From positions 1 to 58,300 of the forward strand of contig CABIIJ010000009.1 in the NCBI GenBank assembly GCA_902175065.1: DNA of 58,300 bases, in the 5' to 3' direction. Below the pieces are notes generated by a model that did no database searches, was not told the DNA's origin, and was given only the letters and a program-made list of their open reading frames with translations. The position numbers were made by a program, and so were the translations under genes. Positions 45,878 through 55,040 of this stretch are shown one piece after another (positions within the stretch are counted from its first letter, which is position 1; each line of letters begins with the position of its first letter). This stretch comes from an uncultured Comamonas sp. (GTDB taxonomy: Bacteria > Pseudomonadota > Gammaproteobacteria > Burkholderiales > Burkholderiaceae_C).

Positions 45878-47347
45878 ATGAACTTCCAAACCTTTTCCGA
45901 CGCCTTGCAACAGGCGCTGGGCGCCCAGATTCCGCAGGTACTGGGCGCTTTGGCGATTCTGGTGCTGGGCTGGCTGCTGGCCGTGATCGTTCGCGCCAGC
46001 GTGCGCCGGGGCCTGAAGCTGCTGCGCCTGAACGAGCGCATCGCCCAGAACACCAAAACCGTCCTGAGCGCGGAAGAAGCCGCCGCCACCGGCGCCTTCT
46101 GGCTGATTTTGCTGGCCACGCTGGTCGCCACGCTCAACTCGCTGGATCTGACGCTGCTCTCGGCCCCGCTGGCGCAAATGGTGCAGGACGTGGTCGGCTA
46201 CATCCCCCACCTGGCCGCCGGTGCCGTGCTGGCCCTGGTCGCCTGGCTGCTGGCCACCTTGCTGCGGGCGCTGGTCACCAAGGCCCTGGGGGCCACCACC
46301 CTGGACGAACGCCTGTCGCAAGAGGCGGGCATGGCCCCCATGAGCCGCAACGCCGGCAACGTGCTGTTCTGGCTGGTGATTCTGTTCTTCCTGCCCGCCA
46401 TCCTGGCCGCGCTGCGCCTGGACGGGGTGCTGGATCCCGTGCGCAACCTGCTGGGCCAGCTGCTGGGCTACCTGCCCAACATCCTGGGCGCGTCGATGAT
46501 TGCCCTGGCCGGTTTCGTCGTGGCCCGGGTGCTGCGGGCGCTGGTCGGCAACCTGCTGGCTGCCGCAGGCGCACAACGCATCAACGGCTGCCTGGGCCTG
46601 GATTCCAGCATCCAGCTGCCGCGCCTGGGCGGTACGCTGGTGTTCATCCTGGTGCTGGTGCCGTCGCTGATCGCCGCCCTGGATGCGCTGAAGATCGAGG
46701 CCATCTCCCGCCCCGCCACCCAGGTGCTGGAGCAGGTGCTGGGCGCCACCCCGCACATCCTGGCCGCGTGCATCATCGTGCTGCTGACTTGGTACGTGGC
46801 CCGCTTTGCCGCCGGCCTGCTCACCCGCCTGCTGGAAAGCGCCGGCGTGGACACCCTGCCGGAAAAGCTCGGCCTGGGCCAGGCCCTGAGCGGCCCCCTG
46901 CGCCCCTCGCAACTGGCGGGCAGGCTGGTGCTGTTCTTCGCCCTGCTGTTTGCCACGGTGGAGGCGGCCGGCCAGCTGGGCTTTGTCCAGGTCAGCGACG
47001 TGGTGACCACCTTCATCACCTTCGGCGGCGACATCCTGCTGGGCAGCGCCATTCTGGTGGTGGGCTTCTGGCTCTCCAGCCTGGCCGCCGGGGCGATTGC
47101 CCGCACGGGTAAGGAAGGCAGCACGTTTGCCGCCAACGTGGCCCGCTTTGCCATCCTGGGCCTGGTCACCGCCATGGGGCTGCGGGCCATGGGCATTGCC
47201 AATGAAATCGTGCAGCTGGCCTTTGGCCTGACCCTGGGCGCCGTGGCCGTGGCGTTTGCCCTGGCCTTCGGCCTGGGCGGACGTGACGCCGCCGGCAAGC
47301 TGCTGGAGCATTGCGTGGGCAGGCTGCTGCGCAACAAAGAGGACTAA
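45878..47347 (+). CDS. Conserved-TM-helix membrane protein (MscS-related, CmpX-like)
   Basis: This 489-residue protein is made of about ten hydrophobic helices arranged as four or five repeats of a paired unit, for example [60 protein letters not shown] and [20 protein letters not shown]. This is the PF05552-type conserved TM helix that occurs with MscS channels. A typical MscS beta-domain is not apparent. Automatic pipelines usually call this a mechanosensitive ion channel. Its location between two ProX genes suggests a role in osmotic balance. GGAGAC lies upstream of the ATG. Confidence 0.82.
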   Translation: MNFQTFSDALQQALGAQIPQVLGALAILVLGWLLAVIVRASVRRGLKLLRLNERIAQNTKTVLSAEEAAATGAFWLILLATLVATLNSLDLTLLSAPLAQMVQDVVGYIPHLAAGAVLALVAWLLATLLRALVTKALGATTLDERLSQEAGMAPMSRNAGNVLFWLVILFFLPAILAALRLDGVLDPVRNLLGQLLGYLPNILGASMIALAGFVVARVLRALVGNLLAAAGAQRINGCLGLDSSIQLPRLGGTLVFILVLVPSLIAALDALKIEAISRPATQVLEQVLGATPHILAACIIVLLTWYVARFAAGLLTRLLESAGVDTLPEKLGLGQALSGPLRPSQLAGRLVLFFALLFATVEAAGQLGFVQVSDVVTTFITFGGDILLGSAILVVGFWLSSLAAGAIARTGKEGSTFAANVARFAILGLVTAMGLRAMGIANEIVQLAFGLTLGAVAVAFALAFGLGGRDAAGKLLEHCVGRLLRNKED

Positions 47348-47361
47348 GCCCTCACTTTCCT

Positions 47362-47395
47362 GCGCCACTTTCTGTCGGGAAGTGGCGCTTTTTTT
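47362..47395 (+). terminator. Intrinsic terminator after the channel gene
   Basis: GCGCCACTT (47362) pairs with AAGTGGCGC (47380), followed by seven T. It lies 15 nt past the stop codon and just before the ribosome-binding site of the second proX. Confidence 0.92.
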
Positions 47396-47424
47396 CACCA
47401 TGCTTTCAAGGAGACACCCTGCGC

Positions 47425-48483
47425 ATGACTATTTTCCACACCCCCATCTCACATATCCCAGGCCGCACACTGGGCCAGACATGCAAAACACTGGCCATCA
47501 GTTGCGGCCTGGCCTTCATGGCCTACACCGGCAGCAGCGTCCATGCCGCCGATGCCCTGCCGGGCAAGGGCATCACGGTCAAACCCGTGAAAAACCCGGT
47601 ACCGGAAGAAAACTTCCAGCACCTGCTGGTCATGCGAGCGCTGGAAAAACTGGGCTACACCGTCCAGCCCTACAAGGACGTGGACTACCCCACCGCCTAC
47701 ATGTCGATTGCCTCGGGCGATGCCACCTTCATCGCCTCGCACTGGAACCCGCTGCACGCCGACTTCTACAAGAACGCGGGCGGCGACGCCAAGCTCTACC
47801 GCGCCGGCGAATACATCAGCAACGCTGCCCAGGGCTATCTGATCGACAAGAAAACCGCCGACGCGCACAAGATCACCAACATCGCCCAACTGCAAGACCC
47901 GAAACTGGCCGCCCTGTTCGACACCGACGGCGACGGCAAGGCCGACCTGGCCGGCTGCACCCCGGGCTGGGGCTGCGAAGCGGTGGTCGAACACCACCTG
48001 GATGCCTACCGGCTACGCCCCACCGTCACCCACCAGCAAGGCAACTACGCCGCCCTGATTGCCGACACCCTGGCCCGCTTCAAAGCCGGCAAGCCGGTGC
48101 TCTACTACACTTGGACGCCGTACTGGGTGAGCAACGAACTGCAACCGGGCAAGGACGTGGTCTGGCTGGAAGTGCCGTTTTCCGCCCTGCCCGGCGAGCA
48201 AAAGGGGCTGGACACCACGCTGCCCAATGGCAAGAACTACGGCTTTGTCGTGAACAAGCAGCAAATCGTCGCCAACAAAGCGTGGACGGACGCCAACCCG
48301 GCAGCAGCCAAACTGTTTGAAATCATGCAGCTGCCCCTGGCCGACATTAACGCGCAAAACCACCTGATGAGCCAGGGCGAGAACAAGGATGCCGACGTGC
48401 AGCGCCACCTCGACGGCTGGATCAAGGCCCACCAGGCCACCTTCGACGGCTGGATTGCGCAAGCCCTGGCAGCGGCCAAATAA
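47425..48483 (+). CDS. Second ProX-like glycine betaine-binding protein
   Basis: This 352-residue paralogue of the ProX at 44640 shares [41 protein letters not shown] and [19 protein letters not shown], so the aromatic betaine box appears intact. The start at 47425 ([10 protein letters not shown]) has AAGGAGA 10 nt upstream; a long N-region precedes the hydrophobic core and [12 protein letters not shown] cleavage site. No ATPase or permease accompanies it, so it presumably feeds ProVW. A terminator lies between it and the channel gene, with the ribosome-binding site immediately after, so it may depend on read-through or a promoter within the channel gene. Confidence 0.93.
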   Translation: MTIFHTPISHIPGRTLGQTCKTLAISCGLAFMAYTGSSVHAADALPGKGITVKPVKNPVPEENFQHLLVMRALEKLGYTVQPYKDVDYPTAYMSIASGDATFIASHWNPLHADFYKNAGGDAKLYRAGEYISNAAQGYLIDKKTADAHKITNIAQLQDPKLAALFDTDGDGKADLAGCTPGWGCEAVVEHHLDAYRLRPTVTHQQGNYAALIADTLARFKAGKPVLYYTWTPYWVSNELQPGKDVVWLEVPFSALPGEQKGLDTTLPNGKNYGFVVNKQQIVANKAWTDANPAAAKLFEIMQLPLADINAQNHLMSQGENKDADVQRHLDGWIKAHQATFDGWIAQALAAAK

Positions 48484-48490
48484 TTGTTTT

Positions 48491-48575
48491 CAATAGCTTG
48501 CTTCGCTGATACATAAACGATTTCAGGTGCTAAAGCACCTGAAATCAAGAAAATACCAGCGGTACCAGCTATCAA
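48491..48575. terminator. Hairpin element copy 8, after the second proX
   Basis: CAATAGCTTGCTTCGCTGAT...GATTTCAGGTGC folds back on GCACCTGAAATC...ACCAGCGGTACCAGCTATC with a very small loop. The inner GATTTCAGGTGC/GCACCTGAAATC arm is perfect. It follows the stop codon by 7 nt. Confidence 0.8.
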
Positions 48576-48604
48576 GATATTCGTACCAGCGCCGAAGCAA
48601 AGAA

Positions 48605-48637
48605 AACCCCCGCCAAACGCAAAGTCTGGCGGGGGTT
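48605..48637. terminator. Intrinsic terminator of acnB
   Basis: AACCCCCGCCA pairs with TGGCGGGGGTT around an 11-nt loop. It lies 24 nt from the acnB stop codon and serves the minus strand (T-rich on that side, AACCCC preceded by AAGAAAA), and possibly the convergent proX transcript too. Confidence 0.84.
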
Positions 48638-48660
48638 GTCGTTACAGCAGCACAGGCCTA

Positions 48661-51255
48661 TCAGGCAACGGCAGCGTTCTTGGCGTTCTCCACATACTCT
48701 TCAATCTGGTTGAAGTTCATGTAGCGGTAGACGCTGTCCTTGTCGGCGTCGATCACGCCCATCTCGGCCAGGTACTCGGCCGGTGTCGGCAGCTTGCCCA
48801 GGCGGGCGGCGATGGCGGTGAGTTCTGCCGAACCCAGGAACACGTTGGTGTTGCGGCCCAGGCGGTTGGGGAAGTTGCGGGTGGAGGTGGAGATCACCGT
48901 CGCGCCTTCGTGCACCTGCGCCTGGTTGCCCATGCACAGCGAGCAGCCGGGCAGCTCGGTACGCGCACCGGCAGTGCCGAAGGCGGCGTAGTGGCCTTCC
49001 TTGATCAGCTCGCTCTCGTCCATCTTGGTCGGCGGGGCCACCCACAGCTTGGCCGGAATGTCGCGCTGGCCGCCCAGCAGCTTGGCTGCGGCACGGAAGT
49101 GGCCGATGTTGGTCATGCACGAACCGATGAAGGCTTCGTCGATCTTGGTGCCGGCGACTTCGGACAGGAACTTGGCATCGTCCGGGTCGTTCGGGCAGCA
49201 GACGATGGGTTCCTTGATGTCGGCCAGATCGATCTCGATCACGGCGGCATATTCGGCATCCTTGTCGGCTTCCAGCAGCTCGGGGTTGGCCAGCCAGGCC
49301 TGTACCTTCTCGATACGGCGTTGCAGGGTTTTCGCGTCCTGGTAGCCGTCGGCGATCATGTTCTGCATCAGCACGATGTTGCTGGTCAGGTATTCCTTGA
49401 TCGGCTCGGGGTTCAGCTTGATCGTGCAGCCGGCAGCGGAACGCTCGGCAGAGGCGTCGGACAGCTCGAAGGCTTGCTCCACCTTCAGGTCGGGCAGACC
49501 TTCGATTTCGAGGATCTTGCCGGAGAAGATGTTCTTCTTGCCTGCCTTGGCCACGGTCAGCAGACCGGCCTTGATGGCGTACAGCGGAATGGCATGTACC
49601 AGATCGCGCAGGGTCACGCCCGGTTGCAGTTCGCCCTTGAAGCGCACCAGCACGGATTCGGGCATGTCCAGCGGCATCACGCCGGTGGCAGCGCCGAAGG
49701 CCACGAGGCCGGAACCTGCGGGGAAGCTGATGCCGATGGGGAAGCGCGTGTGCGAGTCACCGCCCGTGCCCACGGTGTCGGGCAGCAGCAGGCGGTTCAG
49801 CCAGGAGTGGATCACGCCGTCACCCGGGCGCAGGGCCACGCCGCCACGGTTGCTGATGAAGGCGGGCAGCTCGCGGTGGGTGCGCACGTCCACGGGTTTC
49901 GGGTAGGCGGCGGTGTGGCAGAAGGACTGCATCACCATGTCGGCGCTGAAGCCCAGGCAGGCCAGGTCTTTCAGCTCGTCGCGGGTCATGGGGCCGGTGG
50001 TGTCCTGGCTGCCCACGGTGGTCATCTTGGGTTCGCAGTAGGTGCCCGGGCGGATGCCCTGGCCTTCCGGCAGACCGCAGGCGCGGCCCACCATTTTCTG
50101 CGCCAGGGTGAAGCCGGCCTTGGATTCGGCAGGCGCCTGCGGCAGGCGGAAGGCCGTGGAGGCGGGCAGGCCCAGGGTTTCGCGGGCCTTGGCGGTCAGG
50201 GCGCGGCCAATGATCAGGTTGATGCGGCCACCGGCCTGCACTTCGTCCAGCAGCACCTGGCTTTTCAGTTCGAAGTCGGCGATCTTTTCACCGGCTTTTT
50301 CCACCTTGCCTGCGTAGGGGAAGATGTCGATCACGTCGCCCATTTCCATCTTGGACACGTCCACTTCGATGGGCAGGGAGCCGGAATCTTCCTGGGTGTT
50401 GAAGAAGATCGGGGCGATCTTGCCGCCCAGGGTCACGCCGCCGAAGCGCTTGTTGGGCACGAAGGGGATGTCTTCGCCCGTGGCCCAGATCACGCTGTTG
50501 GTGGCCGACTTGCGGCTGGAGCCGGTGCCCACCACGTCGCCCACGTAGGCGACGATGTGGCCCTTTTGCTTCAGGTCCTCGATGAACTGCATGGGGCCGC
50601 GCACGCCGTCCTGCTCGGGCTTGAAGGCCGCGTCGGGACGGGTGTTCTTGAGCATCGCCAGGTAGTGCATGGGGATGTCGGGGCGCGTGGTGGCGTCCGG
50701 CGCGGGCGACAGGTCGTCGGTGTTGGTTTCGCCGGGCACCTTGAACACGGTGACGGTGATCTTTTCCTGCACCTTGGGACGGCTGGTGAACCACTCGGCG
50801 TCGGCCCAGGACTGCATCACTTCCTTGGCGCGGGCGTTGCCGGCCTTGGCCTTGTCGGCCACGTCGTTGAAGTAGTCGAACATCAACAGCGTCTTCTTCA
50901 GCGCATCGGCGGCGACCTGGGCGACTTCGGCGTCGTCCAGCAGCTCGATCAGCGGGTGCACGTTGTAGCCGCCGACCATGGTGCCCAGCAGCTCGGTGGC
51001 CTTGGCCTTGGAGATCAGGCCGACCTGGATGTCACCGTGGGCGACAGCGGCCAGGAAGGATGCCTTGACCTTGGCGGCATCGTCCACACCGGGCGGCACG
51101 CGGTGGGTGAGCAGGTCCAGCAAAAAGGCTTCTTCCCCGGCGGGCGGGTTCTTGATCAGCTCGATCAGCTCGGCCACCTGTTTGGCGTCCAGCGCCAGGG
51201 GGGGGATGCCCAACTTGGCGCGTTCGGCCGCGTGTTCACGGTAGGCTTGCAACAT
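48661..51255 (-). CDS. acnB: Aconitate hydratase B
   Basis: This 864-residue 4Fe-4S enzyme interconverts citrate and isocitrate, and 2-methylcitrate intermediates in some bacteria. The HEAT-like AcnB N-terminal domain ([20 protein letters not shown]) and the swivel domain precede the catalytic core. Cluster cysteines are seen in [19 protein letters not shown] and in [12 protein letters not shown] (C-x2-C). [28 protein letters not shown] is also characteristic. The ATG at 51255 gives the usual AcnB N-terminus and has GGAGAG upstream; an in-frame start five codons earlier is less likely. It is the last gene of a probable CitE-like/exported-protein/acnB operon. Confidence 0.97.
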   Translation of the reverse strand: MLQAYREHAAERAKLGIPPLALDAKQVAELIELIKNPPAGEEAFLLDLLTHRVPPGVDDAAKVKASFLAAVAHGDIQVGLISKAKATELLGTMVGGYNVHPLIELLDDAEVAQVAADALKKTLLMFDYFNDVADKAKAGNARAKEVMQSWADAEWFTSRPKVQEKITVTVFKVPGETNTDDLSPAPDATTRPDIPMHYLAMLKNTRPDAAFKPEQDGVRGPMQFIEDLKQKGHIVAYVGDVVGTGSSRKSATNSVIWATGEDIPFVPNKRFGGVTLGGKIAPIFFNTQEDSGSLPIEVDVSKMEMGDVIDIFPYAGKVEKAGEKIADFELKSQVLLDEVQAGGRINLIIGRALTAKARETLGLPASTAFRLPQAPAESKAGFTLAQKMVGRACGLPEGQGIRPGTYCEPKMTTVGSQDTTGPMTRDELKDLACLGFSADMVMQSFCHTAAYPKPVDVRTHRELPAFISNRGGVALRPGDGVIHSWLNRLLLPDTVGTGGDSHTRFPIGISFPAGSGLVAFGAATGVMPLDMPESVLVRFKGELQPGVTLRDLVHAIPLYAIKAGLLTVAKAGKKNIFSGKILEIEGLPDLKVEQAFELSDASAERSAAGCTIKLNPEPIKEYLTSNIVLMQNMIADGYQDAKTLQRRIEKVQAWLANPELLEADKDAEYAAVIEIDLADIKEPIVCCPNDPDDAKFLSEVAGTKIDEAFIGSCMTNIGHFRAAAKLLGGQRDIPAKLWVAPPTKMDESELIKEGHYAAFGTAGARTELPGCSLCMGNQAQVHEGATVISTSTRNFPNRLGRNTNVFLGSAELTAIAARLGKLPTPAEYLAEMGVIDADKDSVYRYMNFNQIEEYVENAKNAAVA

Positions 51256-51303
51256 GCTTGCTCTCTCCAAAAGTAGTTGTATAAAAAGGATAAAAGTGAA
51301 AAC

Positions 51304-51882
51304 TTACTGGCCCACCCGGCCTTCGAGCAGGTTGGGCAGGGGGTTTTTCTTGAGCGCTTCGGCCACTTGCAGCTGGGCGGTGCTCATGCATTCGTCGGCC
51401 AGACGCTGGCCGATCTTCTGGTTCATCAGCATCGACTTGTTGGCAATCTGCAGCCACACGGCCCCGGCGCGGGTGTCTTCCAGGCGCACCGCACCGGTGG
51501 AAGTGACCACCGGACTCATCTGGTAGTTGAAACCGCTGCCGCTGACCTTGAAGTAACCGGGCTTGTCGGCGACGCGCTCGACATTCACATGCTTGCCCAG
51601 CTCGCAGCCGATGGTGCCGGTGTGCACCAGCTCGGCAATGGCCAGGGCGTCATCGCCCAGGGGCTGGTCGGCCAGCATGGCTGCGGCAGCCGCGGCGGCC
51701 ACCGAGGTCGTGGCCACGGCGGCCTTCTTCACCGGGGCTTTGGCCGGGGCCTTGGCGACGACCTTCTTTGCCGGGGCCTTGGCTGCTGCGGCGGGCGCTT
51801 TTTTGGCAGCGACAGGGGCCGCGGGGGCAGCCAGGGCCAGCAGGGGCACCAGCATCAGGGTGGAGGCAACCAGGTGTTTCAT
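51304..51882 (-). CDS. Exported Lys/Ala/Pro-rich protein of unknown function
   Basis: This 192-residue protein has a signal peptide (MKHLVASTLMLVPLLALAAP). A histone-H1-like tract at about 27-60 (AAKKAPAAAAKAPAKKVVAK and similar AKAP repeats) comes next. A folded C-terminal region of about 110 residues (IAELVHTGTIGCELGKHVNV, then YFKVSGSGFNYQMSPVVTST, and LADECMSTAQLQVAEAL) has two cysteines that could form a disulfide. I do not recognise the C-terminal domain. It starts 25 nt after the CitE-like gene and ends 48 nt before acnB, so it is probably co-transcribed. The basic tract could bind an anionic partner such as nucleic acid or a cell-wall polymer. Confidence 0.75.
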   Translation of the reverse strand: MKHLVASTLMLVPLLALAAPAAPVAAKKAPAAAAKAPAKKVVAKAPAKAPVKKAAVATTSVAAAAAAAMLADQPLGDDALAIAELVHTGTIGCELGKHVNVERVADKPGYFKVSGSGFNYQMSPVVTSTGAVRLEDTRAGAVWLQIANKSMLMNQKIGQRLADECMSTAQLQVAEALKKNPLPNLLEGRVGQ

Positions 51883-51907
51883 ACGAACTCCAGCGAATCT
51901 TTCTCTC

Positions 51908-52933
51908 TTAACAATGGGGCTGCGCCGGCTTGGCCGCATCGGCAAACCAGCGGCGCACATTGTCCGGCAAAGTCAGGCCCGTTTGTGCTGCGCGTCGCAA
52001 TACCTGCCAGTAGTAGCGGTAGCTGGCCCGGTCGTGCAGCACGCCCTGGTAACTCGTCGGCCCCCACTGGGCGGCATCTGCGGCCAGCAAAATCGCTGCC
52101 GCCGTTTCCACCAGGGTGGCATCGGGGGCAAAGGCAGCGACGATGGGGCGGATCTGCGCCGGGTGAATGCTCCACATGCGCGTGTAGCCCAGCGCCTGGC
52201 TGGCCTGGCGGGCGGCATCGGCCAGGGCCTGGGTGTCCCTGAATTCCGTCACCACGCAGTGCGATGGCACCTTGCCGTGGGCGTGGCAGGCGGCGGCGAT
52301 TTCCAGCTTGGCCCGCAGCACCAGGGGATGGCTGAACTGCCCCGGTACGCCCATGGCGCTGGCAGGAATCGCGCCGCCGTGGGCCGAGACGAAGTCCATC
52401 AGCCCGAAGCTGATGCTCTGCACGCGCGGATGCGCGGCAATGGCAAACGCCTGCTGCACGGCGGCGGGTGATTCGATGAGCACGTGCAGGGGCAGCTCCG
52501 AGCCACAGGCGCGGTCGATGGCCCGTGCGGCCAGCGCCACCTGATCGGCGTTTTCCACCTTGGGCAGCATGACGTGGGTGAGCCGGTCGCCCACCTGGCC
52601 GACGATGCGGGCCACGTCGTCGACGAACGCCGGGTGCTCCAGCGCATGGACGCGCACGGCCATGCGGGCCTGCGGGTGTTCCTGGGCGTGCGCACGCACC
52701 AGGGCGGCCACCTGGTCGGCATGGGCCGCTTCCTGGCCGACGGCGGCGCCGTCCTCGCAGTCCAGCGTGACGTCGAAGACGCAGCGGCCCAGCTCGGCGG
52801 TCATCTCGGCCTGCAGTTGCAGGCTTTTGCGCATCCGCTCGATCTGGCCGCTGAAGTGGTCGCACACCGGCAAGGCGCTGGCGGCAGCCTGGGCGCCGGG
52901 CAGGATGTCTTGGGGGTGGGCGGAAACGGTCAT
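51908..52933 (-). CDS. HpcH/HpaI aldolase / citrate lyase beta-like (CitE-like) protein
   Basis: This 341-residue TIM-barrel lyase has RCVFDVTLDCEDGAAVG with the metal-binding Glu/Asp region, MAVRVHALEHPAFVDDVARI, HVMLPKVENADQVALA and LHVLIESPAAVQQAFAIAA (catalytic Glu region). SISFGLMDFVSAHGGAIPAS and MWSIHPAQIRPIVAAF complete it. The family cleaves or condenses acyl-CoA esters such as citryl-CoA or malyl-CoA. Citrate lyase alpha and gamma partners are absent, so it is a stand-alone CitE-like enzyme of unknown substrate. The ATG at 52933 is preferred to an in-frame TTG at 53008, which would put a strong hairpin inside the coding region. Confidence 0.87.
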   Translation of the reverse strand: MTVSAHPQDILPGAQAAASALPVCDHFSGQIERMRKSLQLQAEMTAELGRCVFDVTLDCEDGAAVGQEAAHADQVAALVRAHAQEHPQARMAVRVHALEHPAFVDDVARIVGQVGDRLTHVMLPKVENADQVALAARAIDRACGSELPLHVLIESPAAVQQAFAIAAHPRVQSISFGLMDFVSAHGGAIPASAMGVPGQFSHPLVLRAKLEIAAACHAHGKVPSHCVVTEFRDTQALADAARQASQALGYTRMWSIHPAQIRPIVAAFAPDATLVETAAAILLAADAAQWGPTSYQGVLHDRASYRYYWQVLRRAAQTGLTLPDNVRRWFADAAKPAQPHC

Positions 52934-52983
52934 GCGGTCGAGCAGATTCAAGGAGATGCCAGGATCAGGAGGAAGAAAAATGG

Positions 52984-53016
52984 TGTAGCGGCTGGGCGTT
53001 TCTGCCAACCGCTACA
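52984..53016. repeat. Inverted repeat in the leader of the CitE-like gene
   Basis: TGTAGCGGCTGGG pairs with CCAACCGCTACA around an 8-nt CGTTTCTG loop; the outer TGTAGCGG/CCGCTACA arms are perfect. It lies 51-83 nt before the chosen start codon. It could be an operator or a leader hairpin, with no U tract on the coding strand. Confidence 0.6.
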
Positions 53017-53039
53017 GCATGTCTCTTGCTTTAAAAAAA

Positions 53040-53118
53040 ATAGCTGCCTCCGCTTGATATTCAAGGATTTCAAGGTTTTTCATCCTTGAAATCCTTTATT
53101 CACCAGCGGAAGCAGCTC
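53040..53118. terminator. Hairpin element copy 9, terminator of mdh
   Basis: ATAGCTGCCTCCGCTTGATA...AGGATTTCAAGG pairs with CCTTGAAATCCT...CAGCGGAAGCAGCT around TTTTTCAT. It starts 6 nt from the mdh stop codon, and the minus-strand side ends in a T run, so it is likely the mdh terminator. Confidence 0.84.
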
Positions 53119-53123
53119 CTTTT

Positions 53124-54113
53124 TTATTGCAGCAGGTCCTTCACGCCGTCCTGCTCGCCTTGCAGTTCAGCCAAGGTCTTGTTGATGCACTCTTGCGAGA
53201 AGGCGTCGATTTCCAGGCCTTCGACGATCTTGTATTCGCCGTTGGCCGTGGTCACGGGGAAGCCGAACACGATGCCGGCGGGGATGCCGTATTCACCGTT
53301 GGAGGGCACACCCATCGTCACCCATTCGCCGTTGGAACCCAGGGCCCAGTCGCGCATGTGGTCGATGGCGGCGTTGGCAGCCGAAGCGGCCGAGGACAGG
53401 CCGCGTGCAGCGATGATGGCCGCGCCGCGCTTGCCCACGGTGGGCAGGAACACGTCCTTGTTCCACACCTGGTCGTTGATCTTGTCCTTGATGCTTTCGC
53501 CGTTGACGCTGGCAAAGCGGTAGTCGGCATACATGGTGGGCGAGTGGTTGCCCCACACGGTGAGCTTGCGGATGTCGCCCACTTTGGTGCCGGTCTTGGC
53601 GGCCAGTTGCGAGGCAGCGCGGTTGTGGTCCAGGCGCAGCATGGCGGTGAAGTTCTTGGCCGGCAGATCGGGGGCCGACTTCATGGCGATGTAGGCATTG
53701 GTGTTGGCGGGGTTGCCGACCACCAGCACCTTGACGTTGCGCGAAGCGACGGCGTTCAGGGCCTTGCCCTGGGCGGTGAAGATCTGGGCGTTGGCGGCCA
53801 GCAGATCGGCACGCTCCATGCCGGGGCCACGGGGACGGGCGCCGACCAGCAGGGCGTAGTCGGTGTCCTTGAAGGCGGTCATGGGGTCGGCGTGGGCTTC
53901 GATGCCGGCCAGCAGGGGGAAGGCGCAGTCTTCCAGCTCCATGATCACGCCCTTCAACGCGTTCTGGGCCTTTTCATCGGGAATTTCCAGCAGTTGCAGG
54001 ATGACGGGCTGGTCCTTGCCCAGCATTTCGCCGGAAGCGATACGGAACAGCAGGGCGTAACCGATTTGACCAGCAGCGCCGGTGACGGCGACACGAACAG
54101 GTGCTTTGCTCAT
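53124..54113 (-). CDS. mdh: NAD-dependent malate dehydrogenase
   Basis: This 329-residue enzyme of the cytosolic-type MDH group has NAD-binding motif [21 protein letters not shown], substrate-binding [39 protein letters not shown] and the catalytic His in [16 protein letters not shown]. The AKAP2 form ([16 protein letters not shown]) is usual in Burkholderiales. It converts malate to oxaloacetate in the TCA cycle. It is encoded next to acnB and a CitE-like gene. Its upstream region holds a predicted sigma-70 promoter and a palindromic operator shared with the right edge of the window. Confidence 0.97.
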   Translation of the reverse strand: MSKAPVRVAVTGAAGQIGYALLFRIASGEMLGKDQPVILQLLEIPDEKAQNALKGVIMELEDCAFPLLAGIEAHADPMTAFKDTDYALLVGARPRGPGMERADLLAANAQIFTAQGKALNAVASRNVKVLVVGNPANTNAYIAMKSAPDLPAKNFTAMLRLDHNRAASQLAAKTGTKVGDIRKLTVWGNHSPTMYADYRFASVNGESIKDKINDQVWNKDVFLPTVGKRGAAIIAARGLSSAASAANAAIDHMRDWALGSNGEWVTMGVPSNGEYGIPAGIVFGFPVTTANGEYKIVEGLEIDAFSQECINKTLAELQGEQDGVKDLLQ

Positions 54114-54201
54114 GGATGAGAACTCCGAGTGGGTGGTAAACAGTGTGGTGGCTGCTTGTTACAGATACCAAACGGTTACAAGCACCACCGACAGGCCCGG
54201 A

Positions 54202-54230
54202 GTTTAACGCCGATTGACCTCCCCGGTCAA
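54202..54230 (-). promoter_or_regulatory. Predicted mdh promoter
   Basis: On the minus strand TTGACC (54225-54230) and TTAAAC (54202-54207) are 17 nt apart. TTGACC is also part of a TTGACC-N5-GGTCAA palindrome. It lies about 90 nt before the ATG, directly next to the palindromic operator at 54232. Confidence 0.52.
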
Positions 54231-54231
54231 T

Positions 54232-54256
54232 TTGTCTTATGTCTTATATAAGATAT
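54232..54256. promoter_or_regulatory. Palindromic operator upstream of mdh (copy 1)
   Basis: It contains the perfect 12-bp palindrome TCTTATATAAGA preceded by an extra GTCTTAT half-site. The same 25 bp recur at 58179-58203. In Burkholderiales such sites near sdh/mdh genes are likely targets of a GntR-family TCA regulator, in my recollection; no regulator gene is inside the window. Confidence 0.68.
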
Positions 54257-54338
54257 CAATACAAGAATTCTCAAGCCTGACACGGCCCTGACGCAAGCGT
54301 GCTATTTCGCCCCGCCGGACCAGCGCAAGACCGGCCGG

Positions 54339-55040
54339 TTACATCCGCCCGGTCACCGGAATGGCCGCCCCGTGCACCGCCCGCGCGGCATCGGAAATCA
54401 GGAAGCCGATCACCTCGGCCAGGGCCTTGGGCTGTACCCAGGTGGCCGGGTTGGCATCGGGCATGGCCGCACGGTTGTCCGGCGTATCCAGCACCGAGGG
54501 CAGGACGCTGTTGACATTGATGCCGTAGCTTTTCAGCTCGGCGGACATGGCTTCGGTCAGGCGCAGCAGGGCGCTCTTGGACGCGCAGTAGGCCCCCATG
54601 TTCGCCAGCCCCTTGGCCGCCACGGCCGCACCCACCGTGACGATGCACCCGTGGCCCTGCTGTTTCAGCCTGGGTACCACCGCCGCCGCCAGATGCAGCA
54701 GGCTGGTGGTGTTGAGGTTGAGCATGAACTCCCAGGTCTGCAGCGGCGTGGCATCTACCGCCTCCCCCATGTGAAAACCGCCCGCCAGGTGGCAAACGGC
54801 ATCCAGCCGCCCCTCCTGGGCCAGCACCTGCTGCACGCGCTCGATCAGGGGCTGGCGCTGCGTCAGGTCCGCCTCGATCAACACCACGTCGGGCAAATGC
54901 CCGAATGCCAGTTGCATGGCCTGGCCGTTGCGGGCCAGCAACAGCAGGCGCCAGCCCTGGTCATGCAAAAAATTGGCCACTGCCCAACCCAGTTGGCCAG
55001 TGGCGCCAGTGATCAAAACGGTTTTCTGCGTACTGCTCAT
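54339..55040 (-). CDS. Short-chain dehydrogenase resembling quinonoid dihydropteridine reductase
   Basis: This 233-residue SDR has N-terminal LITGATGQLGWAVANF (NAD(P) binding), CHLAGGFHMG, and active-site Tyr151/Lys155 in GAYCASK. The usual SDR Ser before the Tyr is replaced (TVGAAVAAKG), as in animal dihydropteridine reductase (QDPR). LPSVLDTPDNRAAMPDA followed by a Trp also matches the QDPR segment LP-x-x-LDTP-x-NR-x-x-MP. Its ATG overlaps the phhA stop codon as ATGA, so it is translationally coupled to phenylalanine hydroxylase. The predicted job is to reduce quinonoid dihydropterin back to tetrahydropterin. This is inferred from motifs and context, remembered rather than aligned by program. 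Confidence 0.78.
   Translation of the reverse strand: MSSTQKTVLITGATGQLGWAVANFLHDQGWRLLLLARNGQAMQLAFGHLPDVVLIEADLTQRQPLIERVQQVLAQEGRLDAVCHLAGGFHMGEAVDATPLQTWEFMLNLNTTSLLHLAAAVVPRLKQQGHGCIVTVGAAVAAKGLANMGAYCASKSALLRLTEAMSAELKSYGINVNSVLPSVLDTPDNRAAMPDANPATWVQPKALAEVIGFLISDAARAVHGAAIPVTGRM

Noticed and set aside
54232-54256. TATATAA inside the operator as an mdh -10 box
   Set aside because: A TTGACC/TTAAAC pair with 17-nt spacing lies nearer the gene, and the perfect palindrome repeated at 58179 argues for an operator.
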